Source: Bacillus smithii
GTDB taxonomy: Bacteria > Bacillota > Bacilli > Bacillales > DSM-4216
Direction: 5' to 3'
Length of the DNA stretch: 64,000 bases
NCBI RefSeq assembly: GCF_001050115.1
Contig: NZ_CP012024.1
Span: 1,096,001-1,160,000, forward strand
Shown here: positions 26,599 to 35,589 of the stretch, in pieces
Numbering within the stretch: the stretch's first letter is position 1
Layout: every line of letters begins with the position of its first letter
Translations under genes and position numbers: made by a program
Notes under the pieces: generated by a model
Databases searched by the model: none
Told to the model about the DNA's origin: nothing
What the model saw: only the letters and a program-made list of their open reading frames with translations

Positions 26599-26668
26599 AT
26601 TATGCCGGCGATTATATTGGAATTCGTGAACCCTAAACAACCAATTTATATAAGAAAAGGTGAAGATC

Positions 26669-27334
26669 ATGTTGAATGAGGAAAAAGCGGTTGTGGTATT
26701 CAGCGGAGGACAAGATAGCACAACATGCTTATTTTGGGCTTTGAAAAATTTTCAAGAAGTTCAAGCGGTGACTTTTGATTACGGACAACGTCACCGAAAA
26801 GAGATAGAAGTGGCAAAAACGATTGCTGACGATCTTGGAGTGAAGCACACAGTGCTGGATATGTCTTTATTAAATCAGCTCGCTCCTAATGCACTGACTC
26901 GTAAAGAGATTGAGATTGAACAAAAAGAGGGGGAACTCCCAACCACTTTTGTGGACGGCCGAAATTTGTTATTTCTATCGTTTGCTGCGGTGCTGGCAAA
27001 GCAATCGGGGGCTCGCCATATTATCACAGGGGTTTGTGAAACGGATTTTTCCGGCTATCCTGATTGCCGGGACGTTTTTATCAAATCCTTAAATGTGACG
27101 CTTAACTTAGCAATGGACTACGAATTTGTCATTCATACCCCGCTGATGTGGCTGAATAAAGCTCAGACTTGGGAGCTCGCTGATCAGTTAGGAGCGCTTG
27201 ATTATGTGCGTGAAAATACATTGACTTGCTATAACGGTATTATGGCCGACGGTTGCGGTCATTGTCCGGCCTGTAAACTTCGCAAGCGGGGATTGAACGA
27301 ATATTTATCTAAAAAGAACGGAGGTAGTAAGTAA
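26669..27334 (+). CDS. queC: 7-cyano-7-deazaguanine synthase
   Basis: 221-residue ATP-dependent enzyme converting 7-carboxy-7-deazaguanine to preQ0. The PP-loop [17 protein letters not shown] is at the N-terminus, [11 protein letters not shown] follows, and the zinc ligands are in [19 protein letters not shown] near the C-terminus. ATG 26669 follows AAAAGGTG; the GTG at 26660 lies within that site. Its stop overlaps the queD start (TAATG), so the two are translationally coupled. The leader carries a preQ1-I riboswitch and two terminators. Confidence 0.97.
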   Translation: MLNEEKAVVVFSGGQDSTTCLFWALKNFQEVQAVTFDYGQRHRKEIEVAKTIADDLGVKHTVLDMSLLNQLAPNALTRKEIEIEQKEGELPTTFVDGRNLLFLSFAAVLAKQSGARHIITGVCETDFSGYPDCRDVFIKSLNVTLNLAMDYEFVIHTPLMWLNKAQTWELADQLGALDYVRENTLTCYNGIMADGCGHCPACKLRKRGLNEYLSKKNGGSK

Positions 27335-27765
27335 TGCTACAACAAATTTATCCGCAAGTGCAGCATGATTATACGTACGAATTAAACAAAGATCTGCAAT
27401 TTGCAGCTGCCCATTTCATTCCTCATCCAGATGCAGGACAGTGCCGTAATGTACATGGCCATACGTATTTTGTCAATATAACGGTTGCAGGTGACGAGTT
27501 GGATGATTCCGGATTTTTGGTGAACTTTCAAGCGTTGAAAAAAATTGTTTCGTATCCATTTGACCATACACTTTTGAATGATCACCAAATGTTCAGTGAA
27601 AAACAGCCTGAAAACTTTCCTTCCACCGAAGTAGTGGCACGAAAAATATACGAAATGATACAAGCTTATTTGGACACATTGCCGAACAAGCCAAAATGCT
27701 TGCAGGTGTTCTTGCGCGAAACACCGACCAGTTATGTAGTTTATCGGCCGAAGAGAGGGAAGTAA
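27334..27765 (+). CDS. queD: 6-carboxy-5,6,7,8-tetrahydropterin synthase
   Basis: 143 residues of the PTPS/QueD fold. Zinc-binding histidines appear in FAAAHFI and in NVHGHTYFVNI, and the catalytic Cys precedes them in GQCRNVHGH. A later FDHTLLND and STEVVARKIYEMI complete the family pattern. It forms carboxy-tetrahydropterin from 7,8-dihydroneopterin triphosphate, the first dedicated step toward preQ0. The start codon overlaps the queC stop and the stop lies one base from queE. Confidence 0.95.
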   Translation: MLQQIYPQVQHDYTYELNKDLQFAAAHFIPHPDAGQCRNVHGHTYFVNITVAGDELDDSGFLVNFQALKKIVSYPFDHTLLNDHQMFSEKQPENFPSTEVVARKIYEMIQAYLDTLPNKPKCLQVFLRETPTSYVVYRPKRGK

Positions 27766-27766
27766 T

Positions 27767-28495
27767 ATGGCTAAGAAGGTGCCTGTATTAGAAATATTCG
27801 GCCCGACCATTCAAGGAGAAGGCAGCGTAATCGGTCAAAAAACAATGTTTGTCCGAACGGCCGGCTGCGACTATTCATGCAGTTGGTGCGATTCTGCTTT
27901 TACGTGGGACGGATCGGCAAAAGCAGACATTCGACAAATGACGGCGGAGGAAATATGGAAGGAACTCAAACAACTGGGCGGTGATTGTTTCAGTCATGTG
28001 ACGATTTCCGGAGGCAACCCGGCGCTCATCTCTGGCCTTTCAGAATTCATTGATTTGCTGAAAGAGGAAGGAATCCGTATAGGTCTTGAAACGCAAGGGA
28101 GCCGCTGGCAAGATTGGTTTTGGCAAATCGATGATTTAACGATTTCACCGAAGCCTCCTAGTTCAGGGATGAAAACCAATTTTTTCGTGCTGGATGACAT
28201 CGTGAAAAAGCTTCAAGCGAAAAACCACCAAACTTTTAGTTTAAAAGTGGTAATATTTGATGATCGTGATTTTGATTATGCTGTCTCCGTCCATCAACGC
28301 TACCCCTCTGTTCCTTTTTTTGTCCAAGTAGGAAATGACGATCCAGCTACGGCCGATGATGATCAGTTGATTAAGCATTTATTAACAAAAATGAAATGGC
28401 TTGTAGAAAAAATTTCTGCATCGGCTGAAATGAATGATGTTCGGGCACTGCCGCAGCTCCATACTCTTTTATGGGGAAATAAACGAGGGGTTTAA
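27767..28495 (+). CDS. queE: 7-carboxy-7-deazaguanine synthase (radical SAM)
   Basis: 242 residues. The radical SAM cluster is formed by the three cysteines of CDYSCSWCDSAF (CxxxCxxC). GPTIQGEGSVIGQKTMFVRTAGC upstream is the QueE signature, followed by VTISGGNPAL (SAM-binding GGNP) and LETQGS. It rearranges carboxy-tetrahydropterin into the 7-deazaguanine ring. Third gene of the que operon, 1 base after queD, 30 bases before queF. Confidence 0.95.
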   Translation: MAKKVPVLEIFGPTIQGEGSVIGQKTMFVRTAGCDYSCSWCDSAFTWDGSAKADIRQMTAEEIWKELKQLGGDCFSHVTISGGNPALISGLSEFIDLLKEEGIRIGLETQGSRWQDWFWQIDDLTISPKPPSSGMKTNFFVLDDIVKKLQAKNHQTFSLKVVIFDDRDFDYAVSVHQRYPSVPFFVQVGNDDPATADDDQLIKHLLTKMKWLVEKISASAEMNDVRALPQLHTLLWGNKRGV

Positions 28496-28525
28496 ACAAA
28501 AAAAGTAGAAAAGGAGGAAGCCGAA

Positions 28526-29023
28526 ATGGCAGGAAGAAATGAGGAAGAATTGCAAGGAGTCACGTTGTTAGGCAATCAAGGAACAAAATATGTATTCGAC
28601 TACGCACCAGAGGTTCTCGAAGTATTTGACAACAAACATCCGAACCGCGATTATTTTGTAAAATTCAATTGCCCGGAATTCACAAGCTTGTGTCCAAAAA
28701 CGGGCCAGCCGGATTTTGCTACAATATATATTAGCTATATTCCCGACAAAAAAATGGTCGAAAGCAAATCGTTGAAGCTCTATTTATTTAGTTTTCGCAA
28801 TCACGGAGACTTTCATGAGGATTGCGTGAATATTATTATGAACGATTTAATCGATGTCATGGATCCACGCTATATTGAGGTTTGGGGAAAATTCACTCCA
28901 CGGGGCGGAATCTCGATCGACCCGTATGTCAATTACGGACGTCCCGGTACAAAATATGAAAAAATGGCTGAATATCGATTAATGAATCACGATTTATATC
29001 CTGAAAAAATCGACAATCGCTAA
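28526..29023 (+). CDS. queF: NADPH-dependent 7-cyano-7-deazaguanine reductase
   Basis: 165-residue type I (YkvM) reductase turning preQ0 into preQ1. The catalytic Cys is in [16 protein letters not shown], the NADPH motif region is [24 protein letters not shown], and the C-terminal [19 protein letters not shown] is conserved. ATG 28526 follows AAGGAGG. Final gene of the queCDEF operon, closed by a strong terminator. The product preQ1 is the expected ligand of the leader riboswitch, giving end-product feedback. Confidence 0.96.
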   Translation: MAGRNEEELQGVTLLGNQGTKYVFDYAPEVLEVFDNKHPNRDYFVKFNCPEFTSLCPKTGQPDFATIYISYIPDKKMVESKSLKLYLFSFRNHGDFHEDCVNIIMNDLIDVMDPRYIEVWGKFTPRGGISIDPYVNYGRPGTKYEKMAEYRLMNHDLYPEKIDNR

Positions 29024-29032
29024 TATTTCGCT

Positions 29033-29061
29033 CTCTGCGGAACTTCCGCAGAGGGTTTTTT
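29033..29061 (+). terminator. que operon terminator
   Basis: 9-bp stem CTCTGCGGA / TCCGCAGAG with a 3-base loop and six T residues. Confidence 0.9.
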
Positions 29062-29152
29062 AATGGATCCGGCTGCTTTTTTACCATAAAATTTAAAAAA
29101 TCATTTTAAATTTTAGAATATTAAGTTTATTATTCTTAAAGGGGGGAGAAAA

Positions 29153-29818
29153 ATGTCTAAATCCGTAAGAGCATTTATATTTGATGTATATGGTACTCTT
29201 TTTGATGTACATTCTGTGAAAGAAGCAGTGGAAACTTTATATCCTGGAAAAGGTGAGTCTATTAGTCAGACTTGGCGGAAAAAGCAAGTCGAATACTCGT
29301 TTTTGCGTCAACTCATGGGAACATACCGTTCTTTTTGGGAAATAACAAAAGATGCTCTCCGCTATGCCTTGAAAGAAAATGAACGGAGCATACCGTCTGA
29401 AATTGAGGAATTTTTAATGGAAGCTTATTTGCATCTTACTCCTTTTCCCGAAGTCCATGAAGTTTTGCTTCAATTACGGAACAAGACTCTGGCTGTGTTT
29501 TCAAATGGGTCGCATGATATGCTAGATCCATTGATCGATCATTCTCTATTTGGCGAACTTTTTGATGATGTCGTCAGCGTTGATGAAGTAAAACAATATA
29601 AACCAACTCCAGCCGCCTATGATCATACATTACATACGCTAAAAGTTTCACGAAAAGAAGTATTGTTCATTTCCTCAAATGGATGGGATATCTCCGGTGC
29701 AAAAAACTTTGGCTTTCATACTGCATGGATAAATCGGAACAAGTTGCCGATAGAAGAGTTGGATTTACATCCGGATGCAATATATGAAGATTTAACCGGT
29801 ATTTTGGAATGGATATAA
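29153..29818 (+). CDS. L-2-haloacid dehalogenase (type II, HAD superfamily)
   Basis: 221 residues. Residues matching the L-2-haloacid dehalogenase active site are present: nucleophile Asp in FDVYGTLFD, Arg in LMGTYRSFW, Ser-Asn in FSNGSHDML, Lys and Tyr in YKPTPAAYDHTL, and the SSNGWDISGAKNFGF loop with Ser, Asn and Asp. It hydrolyses L-2-haloalkanoates such as 2-chloropropionate to hydroxyacids. The natural substrate in this organism is unknown. ATG 29153 follows AAGGGGGGAG. It stands alone, with a terminator about 80 bases downstream. Confidence 0.9.
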   Translation: MSKSVRAFIFDVYGTLFDVHSVKEAVETLYPGKGESISQTWRKKQVEYSFLRQLMGTYRSFWEITKDALRYALKENERSIPSEIEEFLMEAYLHLTPFPEVHEVLLQLRNKTLAVFSNGSHDMLDPLIDHSLFGELFDDVVSVDEVKQYKPTPAAYDHTLHTLKVSRKEVLFISSNGWDISGAKNFGFHTAWINRNKLPIEELDLHPDAIYEDLTGILEWI

Positions 29819-29900
29819 AGAAGAATATAGTAGCCCCCCTTTTTTTAATGTGTTCTTTTTAAAACTGGATTTTTTGAAAAATCCCAATAGAATCCGTTGC

Positions 29901-29927
29901 GCCCTTTTTTTAAAAAGGGCTATTTTA
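29901..29927 (+). terminator. Terminator after the dehalogenase gene
   Basis: GCCCTTTTT / AAAAAGGGC stem followed by TATTTTA. Confidence 0.65.
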
Positions 29928-30063
29928 GTTTCACTCTTTTGACCAGCTTGTACATATGATGAACTGAAGACAGTGATCTGTCTTTCTTAATAAGCAGTTG
30001 GTATTTTTATCTAATTTATGAATAATATATTTGATCAATTAAGCAAGAAAGGAGGGAAATAAG

Positions 30064-31314
30064 ATGGCAGGTACAAAAACATTTGTAAACACGAGCCCGG
30101 CCACTTTACAAGTTACTCTTTTTATTCGTGAAGGAAATGACCCGCTAAGTCAAGATGGGACGGTTTCTTTTGTCCTTGATCCGGGAGAAACAGAGGTCGT
30201 TGCCTTTGGAAACGCTCAAAACTCTTTCCTGAACGGAATTTCTTTGTTTACTATTTTTGCAGGAGATCTTTATAGCAAAATTCAATTTGTAACCGTAGTT
30301 GGAAGTGAGCTTGATAATCTTCTTAATACTAATGATGTGATTACAATCACAAAGGAACTAACCGATTACGTCTTATCTGGAGGCAACAGCAGTCTAGATG
30401 CAGTAAATAATGCTCTAACAGTGGCTGAGATGCGGGCTGCTCTTGAAAATCCACAATTGGGGCTTGATCTTACAGCATACAACAGCCTAACAGAGGCACA
30501 AAAAGATCAAGCAGCCGGAACCGTATTAACGAATCGACCCGTTTCAGGATATCCTACCGTGGCAAGTGTACAAGAAGCTCTTAATCATGCAATAGATCAA
30601 ATCGTAGATCCGAACAATATATTTGTTCTTGCAGGCTCAGTAGATGGAAATGGAAGCAGAGCGAATCCATTTGGTAGCATTGTGGAAGGGATTGCAGCCG
30701 TAAATCCGGGAGGAACGGTCCATGTATTAAGTGGAACATACCCTATCACCACTCAAATTGCCGTCAATAAGGAAGGGATTACTTTAAAAGGCGAGCCAGG
30801 AACATTGCTTGTATTGCAGGCCGATCTTATTCCATTGTTAATTTTATCGAATAATACGACGATTGATGGTTTAACCATAACGAGTGATACTCCTTACCAG
30901 AAAGAATTCATCCAAGTTGCCGGAACGAATACAAGGTTGATGAATAACACAATATTCGGTCCTCCACAAGCATTGCCAATGTCTGACTGGGTAGTGAATC
31001 GGGCAGTAGTGCCTCAGGTTAATGTAACGAATTTAATAGTTGAAAATAATACGTTTTATTCGTTGCGGACAGGTATTTATATCAATCCAAATGTAACGGG
31101 TGCTATGAATAATAACGTGGTTTATAATACAAAAGGTGGTTTTTTAGTGGATCGGGCATTCACGACATTTAATGGTAATTCATGGGGAATCCCGGCAAAT
31201 GAGTTTGATATTGTCTTGCTAGCTGGAACTACAACAGGACCACCATACGATGATTTGGCTGCCTTAAGTGCCGAAAATAATCATGCAACCATTTCGGACC
31301 AAAGATCACAATAA
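30064..31314 (+). CDS. Right-handed beta-helix protein of unknown function
   Basis: 416 residues with no signal peptide and no TM segment. Residues 1-95 form a beta-rich domain (TFVNTSPATLQVTLFIREG, VLDPGETEVVAFGNAQNSFL). Residues 95-170 are helical. From about 185 a parallel beta-helix is suggested by repeated turns such as GGTVHVLSGTYPI, EGITLKGEPGTLL, NTTIDGLTIT, TRLMNNTIFG, NLIVENNTFYSL and TGAMNNNVVYN, similar to DUF1565/pectate-lyase-like proteins. I recognise no catalytic residues. A spore or exosporium surface role is conceivable for a spore former but unsupported. ATG 30064 follows AAAGGAGGG. Confidence 0.75.
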   Translation: MAGTKTFVNTSPATLQVTLFIREGNDPLSQDGTVSFVLDPGETEVVAFGNAQNSFLNGISLFTIFAGDLYSKIQFVTVVGSELDNLLNTNDVITITKELTDYVLSGGNSSLDAVNNALTVAEMRAALENPQLGLDLTAYNSLTEAQKDQAAGTVLTNRPVSGYPTVASVQEALNHAIDQIVDPNNIFVLAGSVDGNGSRANPFGSIVEGIAAVNPGGTVHVLSGTYPITTQIAVNKEGITLKGEPGTLLVLQADLIPLLILSNNTTIDGLTITSDTPYQKEFIQVAGTNTRLMNNTIFGPPQALPMSDWVVNRAVVPQVNVTNLIVENNTFYSLRTGIYINPNVTGAMNNNVVYNTKGGFLVDRAFTTFNGNSWGIPANEFDIVLLAGTTTGPPYDDLAALSAENNHATISDQRSQ

Positions 31315-31430
31315 AGTTTAAAAAACTGCAAGGCATTATTTCCTAATTAGAATTCAGGTTAAGTGGTAGTAAGTAGAGCTTTTTTTGTCCGGAATGAATA
31401 GTTAGGGTTTCTTGATATGACTTTGTTTTT

Positions 31431-31458
31431 ACACCGTTCGTACGTGACGGTGTTTTTG
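31431..31458 (+). terminator. Terminator of the beta-helix gene
   Basis: ACACCGT / ACGGTGT stem with TTTTTG following. Confidence 0.75.
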
Positions 31459-31625
31459 TTTTGTGAACATGAAGATTGTTCATAATTAAGATTCTCACAG
31501 ATCATTAAGAAAAATGGGCCCATACATTTGCAAGTTACATCTCCCTATCATTAAACTAATGATAGGAAGAAAGAATATTCAAGTGTATGAAGAAAAAGGT
31601 CATTAAGTTGAAAAGCAAGGAGACG

Positions 31626-32624
31626 ATGCAAAGTATGTTAGAAACAAAAACAAGCCCGAAAGAAGCAGATCTACATGACTATTGTTCCATCGTAGCCAAG
31701 ACCAATGGAATTGATCCAATCGGTTCAGCTCCGGTTCATCAGCGCTATATTTTGGTGGAAACGCCATTTCCATGGACAAAAAAAGTAGAACAGTCCCCAA
31801 AAATGAATGAAAAATTGTTGGAAGTATTAAAAGAGGCGGAAGAGCAAGAAAAAAGTTTCCGGTTTTTAGCGTTTCATTCGGATACTCTCCCTTCTCCTGA
31901 TGGGTATTCGCGCGTCTTTTTGTTTGAACGACCGGACTCTTTTTTGGCTCATTATGAAAAACGGGAATATTTGCTTCCGAGTCAAAAAGTTCACGAGTTG
32001 GTGCGAGGTTTTTTAGCCAATACCGCTTCTTTAGAGAAATTTGATGAGTACTTGCAGCCTTCATCCCATATCAGAGAGCTGTTTTTATGTACACAAGGCA
32101 GCCGCGATCGGTGCTGTGGAAAGTTTGGCTACGAACTGTATAAGGAAATTCAGGAACGTCTTTCATTAAATCCTGATTCTTGTTTACGCGTATGGCGTTC
32201 CAGTCATTTGGGAGGCCATCGCTATGCGCCGACTATGCTTGACTTGCCGGAAGGACGCTACTGGGGCCATTTGAATCCAAATCAACTGGATGCTCTATTG
32301 TTCCGGAAGGGTGCATTTTCTGATCTAGCCGGTTCTTACCGAGGCTGGGGAGTTATTTCTCCATTTGAACAAGCAGCAGAGCGGGAAGCCTTTTTGAAAA
32401 TGGGCTGGGATTGGATAGAAATGATGAAACAGTCGAAGATCGTTGAAAAAAGCGAGAATACGGCTCGGGTACGAATTGATTATCATTCACCAGACGGCCA
32501 ACAGCAAGGAACTTATGAAGCTGATGTAAAAATTGAAAGAACGATCAAAGTTTGGGGATGCGGGGCAGAACCGAGCGATGTGAAACAATATAGAACGACT
32601 CGATTGGATAAAATGAATCATTAA
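31626..32624 (+). CDS. Sucrase/ferredoxin-like family protein (thioredoxin-like Fe-S protein)
   Basis: About 332 residues. The family pattern is a thioredoxin-like ferredoxin fold: CTQGSRDRCCGKFGYELYKE carries three cysteines, CLRVWRSSHLGGHRYAPTML supplies a further Cys and conserved histidines, and YWGHLNPNQLDALLF follows. Distant members bind a 2Fe-2S cluster; the physiological role is unknown. The ATG at 31626 is closest to AAGGAG; ATG 31587, which adds a Lys-rich stretch, is an alternative without a clear ribosome-binding site. Monocistronic. Confidence 0.8.
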   Translation: MQSMLETKTSPKEADLHDYCSIVAKTNGIDPIGSAPVHQRYILVETPFPWTKKVEQSPKMNEKLLEVLKEAEEQEKSFRFLAFHSDTLPSPDGYSRVFLFERPDSFLAHYEKREYLLPSQKVHELVRGFLANTASLEKFDEYLQPSSHIRELFLCTQGSRDRCCGKFGYELYKEIQERLSLNPDSCLRVWRSSHLGGHRYAPTMLDLPEGRYWGHLNPNQLDALLFRKGAFSDLAGSYRGWGVISPFEQAAEREAFLKMGWDWIEMMKQSKIVEKSENTARVRIDYHSPDGQQQGTYEADVKIERTIKVWGCGAEPSDVKQYRTTRLDKMNH

Positions 32625-32664
32625 TCCGTTTCAATAGGAGCCGTGGAGAGCACGGTTCATTTGC

Positions 32665-32723
32665 GGTCCTACATTGATTGCGACGATTCCGTTTGTTCCG
32701 TAATCGATGTAGGGCCTTTTTTT
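32665..32723 (+). terminator. Terminator of the sucrase/ferredoxin-like gene
   Basis: 15-bp stem with two mismatches (GGTCCTACATTGATT with AATCGATGTAGGGCC), followed by seven T residues. Confidence 0.75.
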
Positions 32724-32816
32724 GGCAGAAAAAGAATATTTTATGGATAAGTGAATGTTTTTTCTTTTTTTGGAGAAACTAAATAAAGAATGAATTTATA
32801 TGTTGGAGGTTTTAAT

Positions 32817-33017
32817 ATGGAACGAGGCACTGTTAAATGGTTTAATGCTGAAAAAGGATACGGATTTATCGAATCTGATAGTGGATCCGATGTATTTGTT
32901 CATTACAGCGCCATTCAAGGAGAAGGATATAAGACGTTGGAAGAAGGACAACAAGTGGAGTTTGAAGTGGTTCAAGGAAATCGTGGACCTCAGGCAGAAC
33001 ATGTAGTCAAACTATAA
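32817..33017 (+). CDS. Cold-shock domain protein
   Basis: 66-residue OB-fold RNA chaperone. RNP1-like [16 protein letters not shown] and RNP2-like DVFVHYSAI are intact. The ATG at 32817 is preceded by TTGGAGGT; the frame extending to 32790 would add nine unrelated residues. CspB/CspD-type proteins melt mRNA structure and act in cold adaptation and growth. Single gene with a strong terminator right after it. Confidence 0.95.
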   Translation: MERGTVKWFNAEKGYGFIESDSGSDVFVHYSAIQGEGYKTLEEGQQVEFEVVQGNRGPQAEHVVKL

Positions 33018-33031
33018 TGAGGATGAATCAG

Positions 33032-33062
33032 GGGGTGACTTCGTTATAGTCACCCCTTTTTT
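33032..33062 (+). terminator. csp terminator
   Basis: 9-bp stem GGGGTGACT / AGTCACCCC with a 7-base loop and six T residues. Confidence 0.9.
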
Positions 33063-33437
33063 CAATGAAAAGGATTATAACCTGAATGAAAAACGATTCT
33101 TTCGCCGTTTAGCATCAACCAAACCACTCTGAAGAGATCATCTAAACGTAACAAAATGAGGTCAACCTGATTCTTTTCCATTTAAATCAATGTTCACATC
33201 TCATCCAAAGTCATGAGTTTGATCGACCGCTTGCCATCCATTCAAAATTTTTGCCGGGAACCCAACTTCTTTCCGAAATGAACAATGAAGAGTTTTGGAC
33301 AGTTGTAATAAAAAATTATAAAAGATAAGTTTTCGAACCTATTTTAGAAATGATTAGATTGGAAAAAAGGTACCGTCAAGAATTTTGTGTAAGAGAGTAT
33401 TCTCAGATACGTTTTTTTAATCTTGGAGGAGGTGTTT

Positions 33438-33483
33438 AGTTGTCTTATATGAGACTGAATATTCAGTCTCATATAAGACAACT
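33438..33483. repeat. 46-bp perfect palindrome inside the IS256-type element
   Basis: AGTTGTCTTATATGAGACT plus GAAT (33438-33460) is followed with no spacer by its exact reverse complement (33461-33483). It lies between the left terminal repeat and the transposase stop codon. It may be a transcription barrier against readthrough from outside, or a small foldback insertion. Confidence 0.85.
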
Positions 33484-33526
33484 TAGTCTCCCTAGACTCT
33501 GTTCTTCATGAACAAAATTTGGTCTT

Positions 33527-34690
33527 TCAGTATCTTTCTTCAAACATATCTTGAAGTGCCTTGTATGCCGTAGAAAACCCTTTAAGTTTTCTAGTGGACC
33601 ATTTTTCATTCAAGTCCTGTACCGTTAAGAACGTGATTTTTTCTGCTGCTTCAATACTGGTTAAGCTGTTCATCGTTTTGAGTCGTTTACGTATATCTTT
33701 AATCGTTCGTTCAATCGCATTGGTCGTGTAGATGACACTACGAATACTGGTCGGATATTTCATGAATGTTAGGAGGACATCTAAATCCTGTTCCCAAGAT
33801 TGGACTTCTCTAGGATACTTTTTAGACCACTTGTCTTTAAACTCATGAAAGGCTTGAATGGCTGCGTCTCTTGTCATCGAACGATAGATCAGCTTTAGGT
33901 CTTCAGCCACTTCAAATTGGTCTTTTTTCCTTACCTTGTTTAACGTATTTCTTACTTTGTGGACCACACATCGTTGAACATCGGCTTTCGGATAGACGGC
34001 TTTAAAGGCTTCTTCAAGACCTGGGAGTCCATCAAAAACACCAAGTAAGACTTCATGAGCACCGCGTGTATAAAGGTCTTGGAGAATCTCTTGCCAGCCA
34101 TGCGCGCTTTCTTGACCTCCAACGTAAAAGCCAAGAATTTCACGATAACCTTCTTCATTGACACCAAGAACAACGTAAATGACTTCTTTGGCATACGTAT
34201 CACGACGAACTTTTATATAAAACCCATCAAGATACAACACAGAATACCGTTTGTTTAATGGACGTTGTTGCCATTTTTGAATATCCTCCAACGCGGCATC
34301 TGTAATATGACTAATCGTGGTAGGAGAGTAGGTTGAACCAAGAATTCTTTCGATAAACTTCCCAATTTCTCGAGTGCTCATCCCACTTTGATACATTTTA
34401 ATAATCGCCTGTTCCAGCCAGCCGTCTTGACGTTGATAAGGCTCAAACAGTTGAGTCTGGAAATCCCCGTTGCGATCTCTTGGAACCGTAAGAGCTTCTA
34501 TTTTCCCGTACTTTGTATCAAGAGTACGGTGATAATAACCATTTCTTGAGTTTTGAACGTGTTCCTGTTCCACTTGGAGGAAATTTTTGATTTCTTCTCT
34601 CATGATGAATTCAAGCTTTTCTTGAACAAAATCTTTTATCATATTTTCCAGTTGATTTGCGAAATCTGAGTTGAGTATACTATTACTCAT
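33527..34690 (-). CDS. IS256-family transposase
   Basis: 387-residue Mutator-type DDE transposase, apparently intact. Catalytic Asp in VLYLDGFYIKVRR, second Asp in LLGVFDGLPGLEEAF, and Glu in YTTNAIERTIKDIRKRL, with the intervening KADVQRCVVHKVRNTL (C/H motif). ATG 34690 follows AAAGGAG. It would insert the element by copy-out/paste-in through a circular intermediate. Other intact copies may exist elsewhere in the genome. Confidence 0.96.
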   Translation of the reverse strand: MSNSILNSDFANQLENMIKDFVQEKLEFIMREEIKNFLQVEQEHVQNSRNGYYHRTLDTKYGKIEALTVPRDRNGDFQTQLFEPYQRQDGWLEQAIIKMYQSGMSTREIGKFIERILGSTYSPTTISHITDAALEDIQKWQQRPLNKRYSVLYLDGFYIKVRRDTYAKEVIYVVLGVNEEGYREILGFYVGGQESAHGWQEILQDLYTRGAHEVLLGVFDGLPGLEEAFKAVYPKADVQRCVVHKVRNTLNKVRKKDQFEVAEDLKLIYRSMTRDAAIQAFHEFKDKWSKKYPREVQSWEQDLDVLLTFMKYPTSIRSVIYTTNAIERTIKDIRKRLKTMNSLTSIEAAEKITFLTVQDLNEKWSTRKLKGFSTAYKALQDMFEERY

Positions 34691-34776
34691 AAGGTAGGGT
34701 ATCTCCTTTCAGTTTTGTTTGGTCGCAAATCTGAGAATACCCTGCCTTTTTCTTTTTTTCTAGTAGAAAAATTTGC

Positions 34777-35589
34777 TTACACAAAATAATTTACATCATC
34801 GGAAAAAAGGCTGGAATGCTGGTGCACGTGGTGATGATCACGATTTACTTTTGGTTTGTAAGGAAGTAAAGACCGAAAATTCAGGCGAGTGATTTGATTG
34901 GTTAAAAAAGCGGATTGATTGGGATTTTGCTTTCTTTTAGTATTTAATATATCAATGATTCTTTGCCTGGTTGTAATCCCGATTCCATGTGCATAATAGA
35001 GACGTTCATCCAATACGATCGCATTTTCTCCTTGCCATTCCGGAGTATTAGGATCATGATCAGGATTGATAAAATAAACGCAATCTCCGGGTAAAAAATC
35101 CGTTCCTTTATGACTGCGGAGATCAAGATCTTGGTCATATTGCCAATCGTATAGATAAAGATTTGAAAAAAGGAGATTAAACTGTTCTTTATCAATGATT
35201 TCCAAAACTGCTTTATAAAAGACGATCACCATGGCTGTAGCACATTCAAAAGCATACTTTCTGCCGTTACGGAAGATGTCTTCAATCGCAGTTTGGGGCA
35301 AAACATTAGTTTTGAGGGCAAAGGCGCCTTTTTCGGTAAGCGTCCAATATTTTTCGTTGCATTTAGATGTACTAAAAGTGGCAAAATGGACACCGCTTTT
35401 ATACAACCGTTTAGCCGCTTGAATGATTTGAAGTCTAATCGCAAGTTCAAATTCAAGTTGCTCCTTTGTTTCATACTCATAAACCGTACTGTATTTCCCC
35501 ATTAATTGAAGGATTGTAGATGCTTCATTGGATAAAGTCCCCAGATCCATTTGGCTGAAATCTTCTAATTTTTGATTAATAATGATCAA
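34777..35589 (-). CDS. tgl: Spore coat protein-glutamine gamma-glutamyltransferase
   Basis: 270-residue transglutaminase that crosslinks coat proteins through glutamyl-lysine bonds during sporulation. Catalytic Cys116 in YAFECATAMVIV, with Glu115 beside it and a second Glu near 188 in WQGENAIVLDE, agree with the B. subtilis Tgl site. LPGDCVYFINPDHDPNTPEWQ and YYAHGIGI are conserved. The TTG at 35589 is the best start, behind GAGGAGAGG. The ATG in the other frame overlaps that region but terminates at once. The gene is intact even though an IS256 element sits just past its stop. Its presence indicates a spore former. Confidence 0.93.
   Translation of the reverse strand: MIIINQKLEDFSQMDLGTLSNEASTILQLMGKYSTVYEYETKEQLEFELAIRLQIIQAAKRLYKSGVHFATFSTSKCNEKYWTLTEKGAFALKTNVLPQTAIEDIFRNGRKYAFECATAMVIVFYKAVLEIIDKEQFNLLFSNLYLYDWQYDQDLDLRSHKGTDFLPGDCVYFINPDHDPNTPEWQGENAIVLDERLYYAHGIGITTRQRIIDILNTKRKQNPNQSAFLTNQITRLNFRSLLPYKPKVNRDHHHVHQHSSLFSDDVNYFV

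Larger units (their letters stand above)
33394..34743 (-). mobile_element. IS256-family (Mutator-type) insertion sequence
   Basis: GTATTCTCAGAT at 33397-33408 is repeated inverted at 34729-34740, flanking one transposase gene; size about 1.35 kb. No target duplication was identified. Outside these ends there is a second inverted pair, ATTTTGTGTAAG (33382-33393 and inverted 34776-34787), the right member of which overlaps the end of the tgl gene. Confidence 0.75.

Noticed and set aside
34777-35589. tgl interrupted by the IS256 element
   Set aside because: The reading frame ends normally before the IS end and the length agrees with the family.
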